Below, one piece after another: positions 1-9,351 of a stretch of 64,000 nt of DNA. Source of the stretch: Paenibacillus sp. CC-CFT747 (lineage in GTDB: Bacteria > Bacillota > Bacilli > Paenibacillales > NBRC-103111); NCBI GenBank assembly GCA_030323305.1, contig CP106741.1, forward strand, positions 2,356,501-2,420,500, in the 5' to 3' direction. The stretch's first letter is position 1. Each line of letters starts with the position of its first letter. A program made the position numbers and the translations under genes. The notes beneath the pieces are model-generated. The model was not told where the DNA came from. It worked only from the letters and a program-made list of their open reading frames with translations, and did no database searches.

Positions 1-843
1 AGGCGATTATCGCCGTCTCCATATTGGGCAACCCGTGCGACATGGATCCCATCTTGGCGTTTGCCAAGAAACACAACCTGTACGTTATCGAAGACGTAGC
101 CCAGTCCTGCGGTTGCTCCTACAAAGGCAAGGTTACCGGGACGATGGGCGATATCGGGGTTTACTCCTTCCAGATGAACAAGATCCTTACGGCCGGGGAA
201 GGGGAGCGCTGGTGACCTCCAATCCCGAGCTCTTTGACCGGGCGGTACGCTACCACGACCAGGGCATGTTCCGGGATAAGGCCCGTTACGGCATCGAGTC
301 GGCCGACGAGGAGAAGGCTTTTATCGGACAAAATTACCGGATGAGCGAAATTACGGGAGCCGTTCTGAACGAGCAGTGGAAGAAGCTCGGGGGATCGTCT
401 CCTCCATGCAGACCCGCTGCCGGGAGCTGCAGGCCAAGCTGACCGCCGAGCTGCCGGATATGAAATTCCGCCGGCTGGCCGATCCGGAAGGGGATATCGG
501 TTCGAACCTGGGCATGATTCTTCCTTCGGCCGCCTTTACCCAAGCTTTCATTAAAGCGATGGCCGCCGAGAACATCAGCGCTTATACCCTGTACGGCTCG
601 CGTCCGGTTTATATGCTGCCCCAGCTGTTCCACCAGCGGACGGCGGAAAAGGACAATTTCCCGTTCAATTATCCGTTCGAGAATCCGGTCGTTTATACGG
701 AGGACATGTGCCCGCAGGCGGTCGATTACATCGCCCGGACCGTCTATGTGCCCATCAGCCCGCTTCTGACGGAGCAAGACGTGGAAGAGATTGCCGAAGG
801 CATCGTCAAAGTCTACCGCCATATCGCCCAGGTGCAAGTGTAG
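1..843 (+). CDS. DegT/DnrJ/EryC1/StrS-family PLP aminotransferase (5'-truncated, two frameshifts)
   Basis: The product is a PLP-dependent sugar aminotransferase of the DegT/DnrJ/EryC1/StrS family, cut by the window edge, so its N-terminal third is missing. Visible motifs are GNPCDMDPI, the acidic pair in VIEDVAQSCG and FQMNKILTAGEGG, where the Lys of MNK is the likely PLP Schiff-base lysine. The family usually converts keto-sugars or ketocyclitols to amines. Reading shifts at about 201 (in ggggagcg) and about 388 (in ctcggggga). One missing base at each point restores EGGALVTSNPEL and KKLRGIVSSMQ. It heads an operon with the Gfo/Idh gene 31 bases downstream. The second aminotransferase in this locus (1796-3043) is a recognisable paralogue sharing GNPCDMDPI. 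The substrate cannot be read from the sequence. Confidence 0.85.
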
Positions 844-874
844 CCCATTCCTACTCATATACGGAGGTATTGAA

Positions 875-1779
875 ATGTCAAAGCAGATCGCCATCGGGTT
901 TATCGGGTTGGACACATCCCATGTTTCCGCCTTTGCCAAGCTGTTGAACGACGAGAAGGCAGAGTACCGCGTTCCGGGAGGGAAGGTAACCGCCGCTTTT
1001 CCCGGAGGCTCTCCGGACTTCGAGCTGAGCGCTAACCGCGTAGAGGGCTTTACGAAGGAACTGAAGGAAAGCTACGGCGTGGAGATCGTCTCCTCGCCCG
1101 CCGAAGTGGCGGAGAAATGCGACGCCATCATGCTGGAGTCGGTAGACGGGCGCGTTCATTTGGAACAATTCCGCGCCATCGCCCCGTTCGGCAAGCCGGT
1201 GTTCATCGACAAGCCGTTTACCGTCTCCACGGAAGACGCCCGGGAGATTCTCCGCCTGGCGGGGAGCATAACGTTCCCCTAATGAGCTGTTCGTCCCTCC
1301 GCTACTCGGAAGGGCTGTCCCTCGCCCTTGCCGATGCGGAGAAGGGAGCCGTCATAGGGGCCGATTGCTACGGGCCGATGGCCATCCAGCCGACCCAGCC
1401 CGGCCTGTTCTGGTATGGCATCCACACCGTGGAAATGCTCTATGCCACGCTTGGCAGAGGCTGCGTAAGCGTAACCGTTACGACCAACGAAGACCACGAT
1501 CTGGTGACCGGGGTATGGAAGGACGGCCGGATCGGAACGATCCGGGGCAACCGCAAAGGGAACAACACGTTCGGGGAGCTGATCCACCGCGAGAAGGGCA
1601 GCCAATTCGTCGACGTGTATGCTCATCCGAAGCCGTATTACGCCAGTCTGCTGGAAGCGGTCATGGAGCTTTTTGAGAATGGCAAAGAGCCGATCGACCG
1701 CGAGGAAACGTACGAGATCATCCGTTTCATTGAAGCAGCGAACGAAAGCCGGAGCACGGGCAAAGCCGTGTCCTTATAA
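875..1779 (+). CDS. Gfo/Idh/MocA-like NAD(P)-dependent oxidoreductase with atypical dinucleotide motif (one frameshift)
   Basis: The start is ATG at 875 behind a good ribosome site (GGAGG, 861-867 region). The protein resembles Gfo/Idh/MocA sugar dehydrogenases: an N-terminal Rossmann-like half, the GKPVFIDKPFTVS stretch typical of the family's (E/D)KP motif, then the C-terminal beta-sheet domain. The opening reads IGFIGLDTSHVSAF instead of a canonical GxGxxG loop, so cofactor binding may be unusual. One base is missing near 1262 (gcggggagcat); repair gives RLAGEHNVPLMSC. It lies between two DegT aminotransferases, and an oxidoreductase plus aminotransferase pair is the usual arrangement for turning a sugar hydroxyl into an amine. 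That pathway role is inferred. Confidence 0.8.
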
Positions 1780-1795
1780 CGGAGGGAAACCCGAG

Positions 1796-3043
1796 ATGAA
1801 ACAAACCGGAACACGCGAGCAGCTCGCCCTTAACGGCGGGCCGAAGGTAAAAGAAACCCCCTTTGGAACCGGAAAGAGGTTTGGCTTCGAAGAGGCGAAG
1901 GAGCTTCTCGAGGCACTGGAGCAGAATACGCTGTTTTATCATTTCGGCGCGAAGGTTAAACAGTTCCTCAGCGATTTCAACGACATTTACGGGGTCAAAT
2001 ACAGTGTAGCCGCTTCTTCGGGGACGGCTGCCATCCATGTGGCGCTCGGAGCGGCGGGCGTTACCGTAGGCGATGAGGTTATCACCAGTCCGATTACCGA
2101 CCAGGGCACGCTCGTGGGCATTCTGTACCAGAACGCCATTCCGGTCTTCGCCGACCTGGATCCCCACACGTACAACATGGTGCCGGCCTCGATCGAAGCG
2201 AGAATCACACCGCGGACCAAAGCCATTGTGGTCGTGCATCTGGCCGGGAACCCATGCGACATGGATCCGATCATGGATATTGCCGCCAAGCATGGAATCA
2301 AGGTAATCGAGGACTGCGCACAAAGCTACCTGACCCGCTACAAAGGCCGCCTTGCGGGAACGATCGGCGACTACGGCTGCTTCTCCACGAATGACTTCAA
2401 GCACATTTCCACCGGAGACGGCGGGATGGTCACGATCAATTCGGGAGATGAGGCGGATTTCCGCACGGCACACGCCTTTGCTGACAAGAACTACGAGCGG
2501 TTCGGCAGCACCGTGACGCGGGACCTGCGGGGCCTGGCGCCGAATTACCGCATGACGGAGCTGCAGGGAGCCGTAGGCATCGCCCAGCTTAAGAAGCTGC
2601 ACGACATCTGCTCCAAGCGGAGCCGTCACGGGAACCGGATCACCGAAGGCATCACGGGGCTGCCCGGCATTCTGCCGCACAAGGTCGAAGCGGGCAACGA
2701 GAGCACCTACTGGTTCTATATGATGAGGCTCGATACCGCCCAGCTGACCTGCACCCGGGAAGAGTTCTCGGCCGCGCTGGCGGCGGAAGGCATTCCGAAT
2801 CAGCCCGGCTATATTCCGGACGTGGTGTACATGCAGCCGCTTTTCCAGAACCGGCAGGCGTACCTCGGGAGCCATTTTCCCTTTGACCTGACGGGAGCCA
2901 CCTATGAACGGGGCCTGTGCCCGGAGGCCGAAGCGATCCTTCAGACGGCTGTTCGTTTCGGGGTAAGCGAATTCTACACCGACGGGGACGTTGAGGATAT
3001 CATTCGCGGAATCCGCAAGGTCGCCGAGCACTTCCGTAAGTAA
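1796..3043 (+). CDS. DegT/DnrJ/EryC1/StrS-family PLP aminotransferase, intact
   Basis: An uninterrupted 415-codon gene starting at ATG 1796 after a GGAGGG site, 16 bases beyond the Gfo/Idh stop. It has the full fold-type I architecture: SSGTAAIHVAL phosphate-binding start (about residue 60), AGNPCDMDPI and VIEDCAQS (about 145-175), and FSTNDFKHISTGDGG (about 195) with the probable PLP lysine in FKH. It is a paralogue of the truncated gene at 1-843, so the operon carries two related aminotransferases around one oxidoreductase. Such pairs occur in amino-sugar and aminocyclitol biosynthesis, but a catabolic role is not excluded. It is followed by a palindromic repeat that may end the transcript. 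Confidence 0.9.
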   Translation: MKQTGTREQLALNGGPKVKETPFGTGKRFGFEEAKELLEALEQNTLFYHFGAKVKQFLSDFNDIYGVKYSVAASSGTAAIHVALGAAGVTVGDEVITSPITDQGTLVGILYQNAIPVFADLDPHTYNMVPASIEARITPRTKAIVVVHLAGNPCDMDPIMDIAAKHGIKVIEDCAQSYLTRYKGRLAGTIGDYGCFSTNDFKHISTGDGGMVTINSGDEADFRTAHAFADKNYERFGSTVTRDLRGLAPNYRMTELQGAVGIAQLKKLHDICSKRSRHGNRITEGITGLPGILPHKVEAGNESTYWFYMMRLDTAQLTCTREEFSAALAAEGIPNQPGYIPDVVYMQPLFQNRQAYLGSHFPFDLTGATYERGLCPEAEAILQTAVRFGVSEFYTDGDVEDIIRGIRKVAEHFRK

Positions 3044-3059
3044 TTAGGCGGCCAAGGCC

Positions 3060-3155
3060 CTAGGGCCTTGGCCGGTAACTTGGTTGGCGGAAAAACTCCG
3101 TACGCACACGAATACCGGTAGGGAAGCAGAATGTTTTTGGCGGATAAGGCCCTAG
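3060..3155 (+). repeat. Dispersed palindromic repeat, copy A (96 bp)
   Basis: Imperfect terminal inverted repeats CTAGGGCCTTGGCCGG (left) and CGGATAAGGCCCTAG (right) flank GTAACTTGGTTGGCGGAAAA. The same arrangement recurs at 6617, 38492 and 46313. The left arm also lies in a perfect 20-bp palindrome (3052-3071), which could fold as a hairpin just past the aminotransferase stop codon. The remaining 3044-3396 spacer has no coding potential that I can support. Confidence 0.75.
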
Positions 3156-3318
3156 TTCTACCGGAGAACCGGTGGTGCTGGGGCCGCCGTTACAAAACGG
3201 AGCACGTGCTGGGGTTTCTTCCTGCCGCGTAAGCCTCCTGCGGGCGATAGCCGTCCGAAGACGCCAAGCTTGGCGTCAGGAAGATAGCGGCTGGAAAATC
3301 CTGTTCATCCCCATCCAT

Positions 3319-3346
3319 TTGGTTTACAATACAGGTGCGTTATACC
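3319..3346 (+). promoter_or_regulatory. Candidate sigma-A promoter for the isomerase-oxidoreductase-ceramidase operon
   Basis: TTGGTT (3319-3324) and TATACC (3341-3346) are separated by 16 bases, about 50 bases upstream of the ATG at 3397. The fit is moderate, and this is the only candidate in the spacer. Confidence 0.4.
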
Positions 3347-3396
3347 GAACCTTATCCATAAGGAACGAATGAACTGCAACCGGAGGTGCAAGGGGA

Positions 3397-4262
3397 ATGA
3401 TTTGGAATCGATTGGGAGTATTAACGGACGAAGTATCTCCGGATTTGGTGACGGCCCTAGACTGGGCGGCCGAGAAGGGCTTGAAGCATGTGGAAATCCG
3501 GATGGTCGACGGGCGGAACGTCATGGCCTTGTCAGATGAGGAAATCGACCGCGTGCGCCGGGAAACCGAGGCGCGGGGGCTTTTCGTATCCGCCGTGGCT
3601 TCACCTGTATTTAAATGCTCGCTCGACCCGTCGAGGGAAGTGGCATCCGGCGATACATTCGGCCAGGCGGAGGAAAGCGTAGAAGCCCACTTCCTCAAAC
3701 TGAACCGCGCGATGGAGATCGCAAAGCGGCTTGGGGCGGGACAAATCCGCATCTTCTCCTTCTGGAGGAGAAAGAGCCCGGGCTTCATCAGGAGGAGATT
3801 GCGGGCAAGCTGAAGGAAGCCGCCGAGATGGCCGACAAGGAGGGAATCACGCTGCTGCTGGAGAATGAGCCGGCCTGCAACGGAGGATTCGCGGAAGAGG
3901 TGGCCCGACTGACGGAAGCCGTCGGACATCCCCGCCTGCGGGTGCTCTGGGATCCCGGCAATGAGGCCTACGGCGGGCGCTCCGCTTATCCAGAAGGATA
4001 TAACGAGGTCAGCCGTGTCCTGGGCCATGTTCATTTGAAGGATGCGTACCTTCAAGGGGACGGAACCCCTAAGTGCGTTCCGATCGGCCAGGGAGCCGTC
4101 CCGATGGCCGAGCAGATTCGTGCGTTGGAAGCGAACGGGTACACCGGACTGTACACAATCGAAACGCACTATATCCCGGAGGGCGGAACGGCCATGGAAG
4201 GCACGGCTCTGACACTCGAAGGACTCGCCGACGTATTGGGCGCCGGCAGCGTTAAGCCGTGA
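3397..4262 (+). CDS. Sugar phosphate isomerase/epimerase, xylose isomerase-like TIM barrel (one frameshift)
   Basis: AP-endonuclease-2/xylose-isomerase-like TIM barrel protein, probably a metal-dependent sugar isomerase, epimerase or dehydratase. Motifs in order: LGVLTDEVSPDL at the first strand, ENEPACNGG (metal-ligand Glu region), RVLWDPGNEAY, HVHLKDAYL and YTIETHY near the end. These supply the Glu, Asp, His and Glu residues expected at the metal site. The frame is lost at about 3765-3775; one missing base joins IRIFSFW to EEKEPGLHQEEIAG. The ATG at 3397 follows GGAGGTGCAAGGGG. The stop overlaps the next start (GTGA), so it is translationally coupled to the oxidoreductase. Confidence 0.85.
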
Positions 4263-5286
4263 AGGCGCGGGGAGCGGCTGTCATTGGCTGCGGCTCCGTC
4301 GCGTCGTTCCATCTCAACGCCATAAGGAGCACGGACCGGGTTCGTCTTGTGGGGATAGCGGGCCGGCGGGAAGAAGCCGTCCGTCCCTTGGCGGAGCAGG
4401 AAGGGTGCCGCTGGACGACGGATTACCGCGAGCTGCTGCGGGATCCATCCGTCGAGCTGGTATGCCTGACCACGGGAAGCGGAAGCCATGCCGTTATCGG
4501 CCGCGAGGTTCTCGAAGCCGGCAAGCCTCTTCTCGTGGAGAAGCCGCTTGCCATGACCTCCGCGGAAGCGGCTGAGCTGGTCCGGCTTGCCCGCCGGAAG
4601 GGGCTCTTGCTCTCTACCGTCTCCCAGAGACGGTTCGAGCCCCAGCATCAGGAGGTGCACCGCGTCCTGGCGGAAGGGGCCTTGGGCCGCCTCCTGCTGG
4701 TGGAGGTAGGCTGCCCTTACTACCGCACGCAGGAGTATTACGATTCGGCCGATTGGCGCGGCACCATCCGCGAGGACGGCGGAGTGCTGATGAATCAGGC
4801 CATTCATTCACTCGATCTGATGCTGTGGCTGGCGGGCGGAGTGGCGAAGGTAACCGGCCGAACGGCCACCCAAGCCCACCGCATGGAGGCCGAGGATCTC
4901 GGTCTTGCCCTGCTAACCTTCCGCAGCGGGACGTTCGGGACCGTCATGGCCTCGACCTCCATTCAGCCGGGGTTCCCGCCTTATCTCCATTTCTACGGAG
5001 AGAAAGGCACGATCAAGCTGGCAGGAAGCGGGATCCGCCATTGGGCCGTGCCCGGCTGGCCGGAGCCGGCAGGACAGGAAGAAACGGGGGAGGCGTATCC
5101 GATCCCCGCAGCATTCCCGACCGGTACCATCGGCTTCAGCTTCTGGATGTGCTGGACGCGCTAGACAGCGGGCGTCCTCCCCTTGTAACGGGAGAGGACG
5201 GCTGGCGGGCGGTGCGGCTGGTCGAGGCGATCTACGAATCCTCCGCGCAGAATAAGGAAATCGATATGGGAGACGAGAACATATGA
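4259..5286 (+). CDS. Gfo/Idh/MocA-family NAD(P)-dependent oxidoreductase (one frameshift)
   Basis: GTG start at 4259 overlapping the previous stop. This one has a canonical Rossmann loop (VIGCGSVASFH), the EKPLAMTS catalytic-lysine motif at about residue 95 and the C-terminal Gfo/Idh domain with GGVLMNQAIHSLDLMLWL (His of the IHSLDL segment is the usual catalytic base region). It probably oxidises or reduces a cyclic polyol or sugar. A base is missing near 5115-5140; repair runs the protein on to LLDVLDALDSGRPPLVTGEDGWRAVRLVEAIYES, a typical family C-terminus. The stop codon overlaps the next ATG (ATGA at 5283), so isomerase, oxidoreductase and hydrolase form one tightly coupled operon. Confidence 0.88.
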
Positions 5287-6620
5287 ATCGTAAGCTGCTG
5301 CTTGGAACGGCAAGAATGGAGATTACTCCCCCTATGCCGGTTCCTCTAGCCGGATTTGCCGGAAGGTCGGGTTCTTACGAGCGGGTAGATCAGCGTCTGT
5401 ACGCCAGAATCTGGTTATGGGAGACGGCGGAGCAGACGCCCCTGCGCCGGGCCGTTCTCGTTCAGGCGGACTTGATCTGGTTCGGACAGGAGGTGGCTCC
5501 GGGACTGATCCGTGCCATAGCCGAGAGGTGGGACATTCCGGAAGCGGCCGTCATTCTGCATGCTTCCCATACCCACGGAGGTCCCCAAACCAGTGACTGC
5601 CTGCACCCGTGGCTCGGCAAGGCCGACCCGGCTTACCTTACTTTTCTGGAAGGGCAGATCCAGGAAGGAATCGAGAGAGCCGGCCGCTCCAAGGAAGCGG
5701 TCTCGCTTGAGAGAGGACAGGGAGAATGCCGGATCGGCATTAACCGGAGGAAATTCATCAACGGGGTAATGGAAATGGCCCCCAACCCGGACGGCCCCAC
5801 CGACCCGGAAGTCACCGTCATTCGTTTTGTGACCGGCAGCGGAGGGACCAAGGGAATCTGGTTCCATTATGCCTGTCATCCGACAACAACCGCCGACAAT
5901 GCCGTCTCCTCCGATTTCTCCGGCGCCGCCATGGAACAGCTGGAGGAAGTTTGGGGAGGCGTGCCCGCTTCTTTCCTTCAGGGCTGCTGCGGCGATGTCC
6001 GGCCGGCCTTATTCCGGGAAGGCCACTTTTACCGCGGAGGGCCTGCGGAAGTGAAGCAGCTGGGAACGGCGCTCGCCGAAGAAGTGCAGCGGGTGCTCGA
6101 AGGGCCGATGGAGCGGCTGGAGCCTGCATCCCTGGAAGCCCGCCGGGTGACGATTCCCCTTCCTTATGAACGGTATCCGGATGCGGAGGAACTGGCCAAG
6201 GCGGAGCAGGAGGAAGGGCCGCAAGCGGAATGGAGCCGGCTGCTGGCGTCGGGACGATCGCCGTCCGGCCGTACCGCCCCTATGCACGTGAGCGTCCTGG
6301 AGATCGCGGAAGGCTTGATGCTGGCTTCTATGAATGCGGAAGTCGTGGGAGAGTATGGCCGTCTGATCAAGGAACGCTTCCGGGGCACGGTACTCCCGCT
6401 TCCCTACAGCAATGGAATGATCGGGTATGTGCCAACGGCGGCTCAGCTCGCAGAAGGGGGCTATGAAGCCGACCGGTCGGGCGTGTATTTCGGGATGCCT
6501 TCCCCGTTTCATCCGTCCGTGGAGGCGATCCTATACGGGCAATTCACGACCCTTATTGCCGAGATGCGGGGGAAGCCGGAGAGCCCGGGGGAACCGGCGG
6601 AGAACGACCGGACGGCGTAG
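5283..6620 (+). CDS. Neutral/alkaline ceramidase-domain-like hydrolase
   Basis: Intact 445-residue protein resembling the neutral/alkaline non-lysosomal ceramidase N-terminal domain family. It has GTARMEITPPMPVPLAGF at the start, HASHTHGGP at about residue 98 (two metal-binding His), WFHYACHPTTTADNAVSSDF at about 195 (His plus the Ser region of the catalytic site) and FLQGCCGDVRPA. There is no signal peptide, so it acts in the cytoplasm. In such sugar clusters these proteins are probably amidases or esterases on sugar derivatives; ceramide is an unlikely substrate in this context. Its TAG stop (6618-6620) is the first triplet of repeat copy B, so the repeat appears to define the C-terminus. 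Confidence 0.8.
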   Translation: MNRKLLLGTARMEITPPMPVPLAGFAGRSGSYERVDQRLYARIWLWETAEQTPLRRAVLVQADLIWFGQEVAPGLIRAIAERWDIPEAAVILHASHTHGGPQTSDCLHPWLGKADPAYLTFLEGQIQEGIERAGRSKEAVSLERGQGECRIGINRRKFINGVMEMAPNPDGPTDPEVTVIRFVTGSGGTKGIWFHYACHPTTTADNAVSSDFSGAAMEQLEEVWGGVPASFLQGCCGDVRPALFREGHFYRGGPAEVKQLGTALAEEVQRVLEGPMERLEPASLEARRVTIPLPYERYPDAEELAKAEQEEGPQAEWSRLLASGRSPSGRTAPMHVSVLEIAEGLMLASMNAEVVGEYGRLIKERFRGTVLPLPYSNGMIGYVPTAAQLAEGGYEADRSGVYFGMPSPFHPSVEAILYGQFTTLIAEMRGKPESPGEPAENDRTA

Positions 6621-6662
6621 TGCCCTATCCGGTAACTGGTTAGGGAGAGGATAAGGCACTAG
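6617..6662 (+). repeat. Dispersed palindromic repeat, copy B (46 bp)
   Basis: GTAGTGCCCTATCCGG on the left pairs imperfectly with GGATAAGGCACTAG on the right around AACTGGTTAGGGA. It is the shortest of four copies. It starts within the stop codon of the ceramidase-like gene. Confidence 0.75.
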
Positions 6663-6784
6663 CTTCCCGCCAAAGGGTGATCGGAACGAGGAACCGGTCG
6701 AACAAGGCCGCGCTACCATTTCCGGGTCCACCTATCGCCATTAAATACAGGTATGATAGGTATAACAAAACTCTGGAGGATTCT

Positions 6785-7538
6785 ATGACAACGGTGACCG
6801 AGCAGTATTTGTCCAAAATCATCACCCACCTTCAAAGCCTTCAGGCGGAGGAAACCGAAGCCGTCCGCCGGGCGGCCCGTCTGGTAGCCGACCATGTCAA
6901 GCAGGACCGCATTGTGTACACCTACGGCCCTGGCGGACATTCCAACCTGGGGGCGCAGGAGATCTTTTTCCGGGCCGGCGGGCTTATGCACATCAGCGCC
7001 ATGCTGGATGAAGGGACGCTGATCAGCGGAGGGGCCCTGCGTTCCATGGCCATGGAACGCACCCCGGGCTACGGCTTGATCGTGATGGACGATTACGGGC
7101 TGGGGGAGGGGACCTCCTCATCCTTATCAATGCTTATGGGATCAACTCGGCCGTGATCGATGCCGCGCTGGAAGCCAAGCGCCGGGGGTTACGGTGATCG
7201 CCGTAACATCTGTCCGCCATGCCCAGGCGACCCCGGCGGAGCATCCGGCCCGGCATCCGTCCAAGCGCAACTTGTATGAGCTGGCCGACGTGGTCCTTGA
7301 CTGCAAGGTGGAGGTAGGGGACGCGGTTGTGGATATCGAAGGGCTCGAGCAGCGGGTGGCCGCGATGTCCACCTTTGCGAACTCTTTCCTGCTGAACGCG
7401 CTAGTGGCCGAAACGGTAGAGCTGCTTGTCCGGGAAGGCGTAACGCCGCCGATTTGGATGAGCGGCAACGCCACCGGCGGGGATGAATCGAATGCCCGGT
7501 TCATCGACCGGTTCAAGGGACGCATCAAGAAGCTGTAG
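6785..7538 (+). CDS. SIS-domain sugar-phosphate binding protein, UPF0309-like (two frameshifts)
   Basis: Start ATG 6785 behind GGAGG. The protein has a helical N-terminus, then a SIS fold: YTYGPGGHSNLGAQEIFFRAGG (phosphosugar loop, about residues 42-62), a second half DLLILINAYGINSAVIDAALEAKRRG, and VIAVTSVRHA with the typical SIS Ser/Thr. It probably isomerises or binds a phosphorylated (amino)sugar made by the neighbouring genes. Bases are missing at about 7105 (gggggaggggacc) and about 7185 (cgccgggggttacgg). With both repaired the 250-residue protein is complete. It may be a separate transcription unit, since repeat copy B precedes it and a strong terminator follows. Confidence 0.82.
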
Positions 7539-7633
7539 CCGGGAGTCTGCCGGCTTCGGCCGGGAAGGCTGCGTAGGCGCACAGGGCAGAGGGCAGAGGG
7601 AGGAAGCTCAAGGAGTTCCTCCTATCGTCCGGG

Positions 7634-7684
7634 AAAAGGCTGTTTGGTTCATCCGCCTCAAGCGGAGACCAAACAGCCTTTTTG
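7634..7684 (+). terminator. Bidirectional intrinsic terminator between convergent genes
   Basis: A 15-bp stem, AAAAGGCTGTTTGGT (7634-7648) with ACCAAACAGCCTTTT (7668-7682), and an inner TCCGC/GCGGA stem. T-runs on both strands serve the SIS gene (+) and the GntR-type regulator (-). Confidence 0.9.
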
Positions 7685-7760
7685 AGCGGTTAAGCGGTCT
7701 TCCTATGACGCGGAACACCACCGCATCTCGGAGCGGGCGCGCGGTTAAGCGACTACTCGC

Positions 7761-9151
7761 CTACAAGGCTTTGGCGCTTGCCCCTTCCCGCTTCCACAGG
7801 TTGGCGATATCTTCAGCGGATTCCAGCCCGTGCATGAACAGCTCGATCTGCTCCTGAATGCCCTGCCAGGCGTCCGGATCCCCGATTAGCTCGTTCAGGA
7901 ACAGGTTGTTCTCCATCGCCGGCTCCAGAATATTAAGATTACGCAGGAAGGCGTGGGAGCGGGCTTCTTCGTTGATGCTCCGGAGTACCGAGAGGAACGG
8001 CGTACTCCGGCAGATCCGGTCCTGCACATCGGGGCGGATGGCCGTCCGCAGCAGGGCCTCCGCGAGCCCCGGTTCGCTGCTGTCCGAAGGAATCATCAGC
8101 GCATTGGCGAGGAGCAGGGTCGCGTCCACGTCGCCGAGCGGAAGCGGACCGACGGCCGGTTTGAAGTTGAGCTCCTGCCAGGAGGCCATCTCGAAGGTGG
8201 TCGTCAGCGCCATCCCCGATTTTCCCTTCACAAAAGGATTGGAGGTAAGCCGATTGGGGGAGCCGGGCTGGAACACGGCGCACCGGGAGTGGTACAGAAA
8301 GTCATGAAAGAAAGTAAACGTCCGGAGAATCGTCTCGCGGTTGGACTCCCGGCCGTCGGGCTTAAAGCCGTTCTGCAGGGCAAACACAGGCCAGCGGCTC
8401 ATGTGGGAGGAAAGGGAGAAGCCGTAGCGGTCGAGAATGCCGTCTCCATTCGTATCCCGGGTTAGGCTGAGGGCCGCCTGCTTGAACTCGTCCAGAGTCC
8501 ACTGCACGTTAGGTACCGGGATTCCGTTGGCCGCGAAAAGCGATGGGTTATAGGCAAGGAAAACCGTCGAAAAAGTGACGGGAAGGGCTTTAATCCGTTC
8601 TCCGTCGCGGAAAGCCCCCAGAACCTTGGGATACAGATCGGAGGATTCGACCGGACATAAGGAATCCAAATCCTCGTAAGCATCGGGGTTCGCGAGCTCG
8701 GAATACTGCGTATCCGTGACTAGAATGACGTCGGGCTGAAGCCCCATTTCCCGGCTGATCCTAAGGCTATCCCAATACCCCGGTGCCGGCAGGGTCAGCA
8801 TCTTGATGTCAACCAGGGGATGATCCCGCCGGAAAGCATCCAGAATGACAGAAAAGCCCAGATTGGCAAAGTGGGAAGGGGCCGGCATGACGATATGAAG
8901 CACCTTGCGCATGGTGTTGTCGATTTGCAGATCGGGAGGAACGAGCGCTCCTTTGCCGGCCAGCTTGACGATCAAGCCCTCGTTCACGAGCTGCTCCAGG
9001 GATTTGCGGACGGAGGAACGGCTGAGCCCGTAAAACTTGCAGAGCTCGTTCTCGGAGAGCAGGAATTCCCCGGTTTGATAAAGCCGGTTACAATCTGCTC
9101 ACGGAGGCGTCCGGTTAATTGCGTATGAAGAAATTCGTTTTCTCTGCGCAT
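7761..9151 (-). CDS. GntR winged-helix fused to a solute-binding-protein domain, cytoplasmic one-component regulator (one frameshift)
   Basis: Starts at ATG 9149-9151 after AAGGAGG. Residues 1-75 are a GntR-type winged helix (LREQIVTGFIKPGE, SENELCKFYGLSRSSVRKSLEQLVNEGLIVKLAGKG). The remaining roughly 390 residues look like a family 1 extracellular sugar-binding protein (DAFRRDHPLVDIKMLTLPAPGYWDSL, TDTQYSELANPDAYEDLDSL, GKSGMALTTTFEMASW). There is no signal peptide or lipobox, so the binding domain is cytoplasmic and presumably senses a sugar. One base is missing in ccggggaa near 9074. It is convergent with the sugar cluster and is its most likely regulator; that link is inferred from position only. 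Confidence 0.82.
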
Positions 9152-9351
9152 GGAAACCTCCTTAAAATGGGTGTACATAGGGAGAATATTCAAAGAAACA
9201 GGATAAATACAAGTATGGAACAAGAATCGTTATTTGGCAAGATGCCGGAGGAAGTAGTTTTGCTCCGAAACCCAGAAAACGGATAGAAGAAGGGTAGGGG
9301 AAAGGAAAAAAGGAGCCGACCCAAGGGGAGGGGTTCGCCTCGCATGCAACG

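Noticed and set aside
5283-6620. True ceramidase acting on sphingolipids
   Set aside because: No signal peptide, and operon partners are sugar enzymes. The family name reflects a domain, not this substrate.
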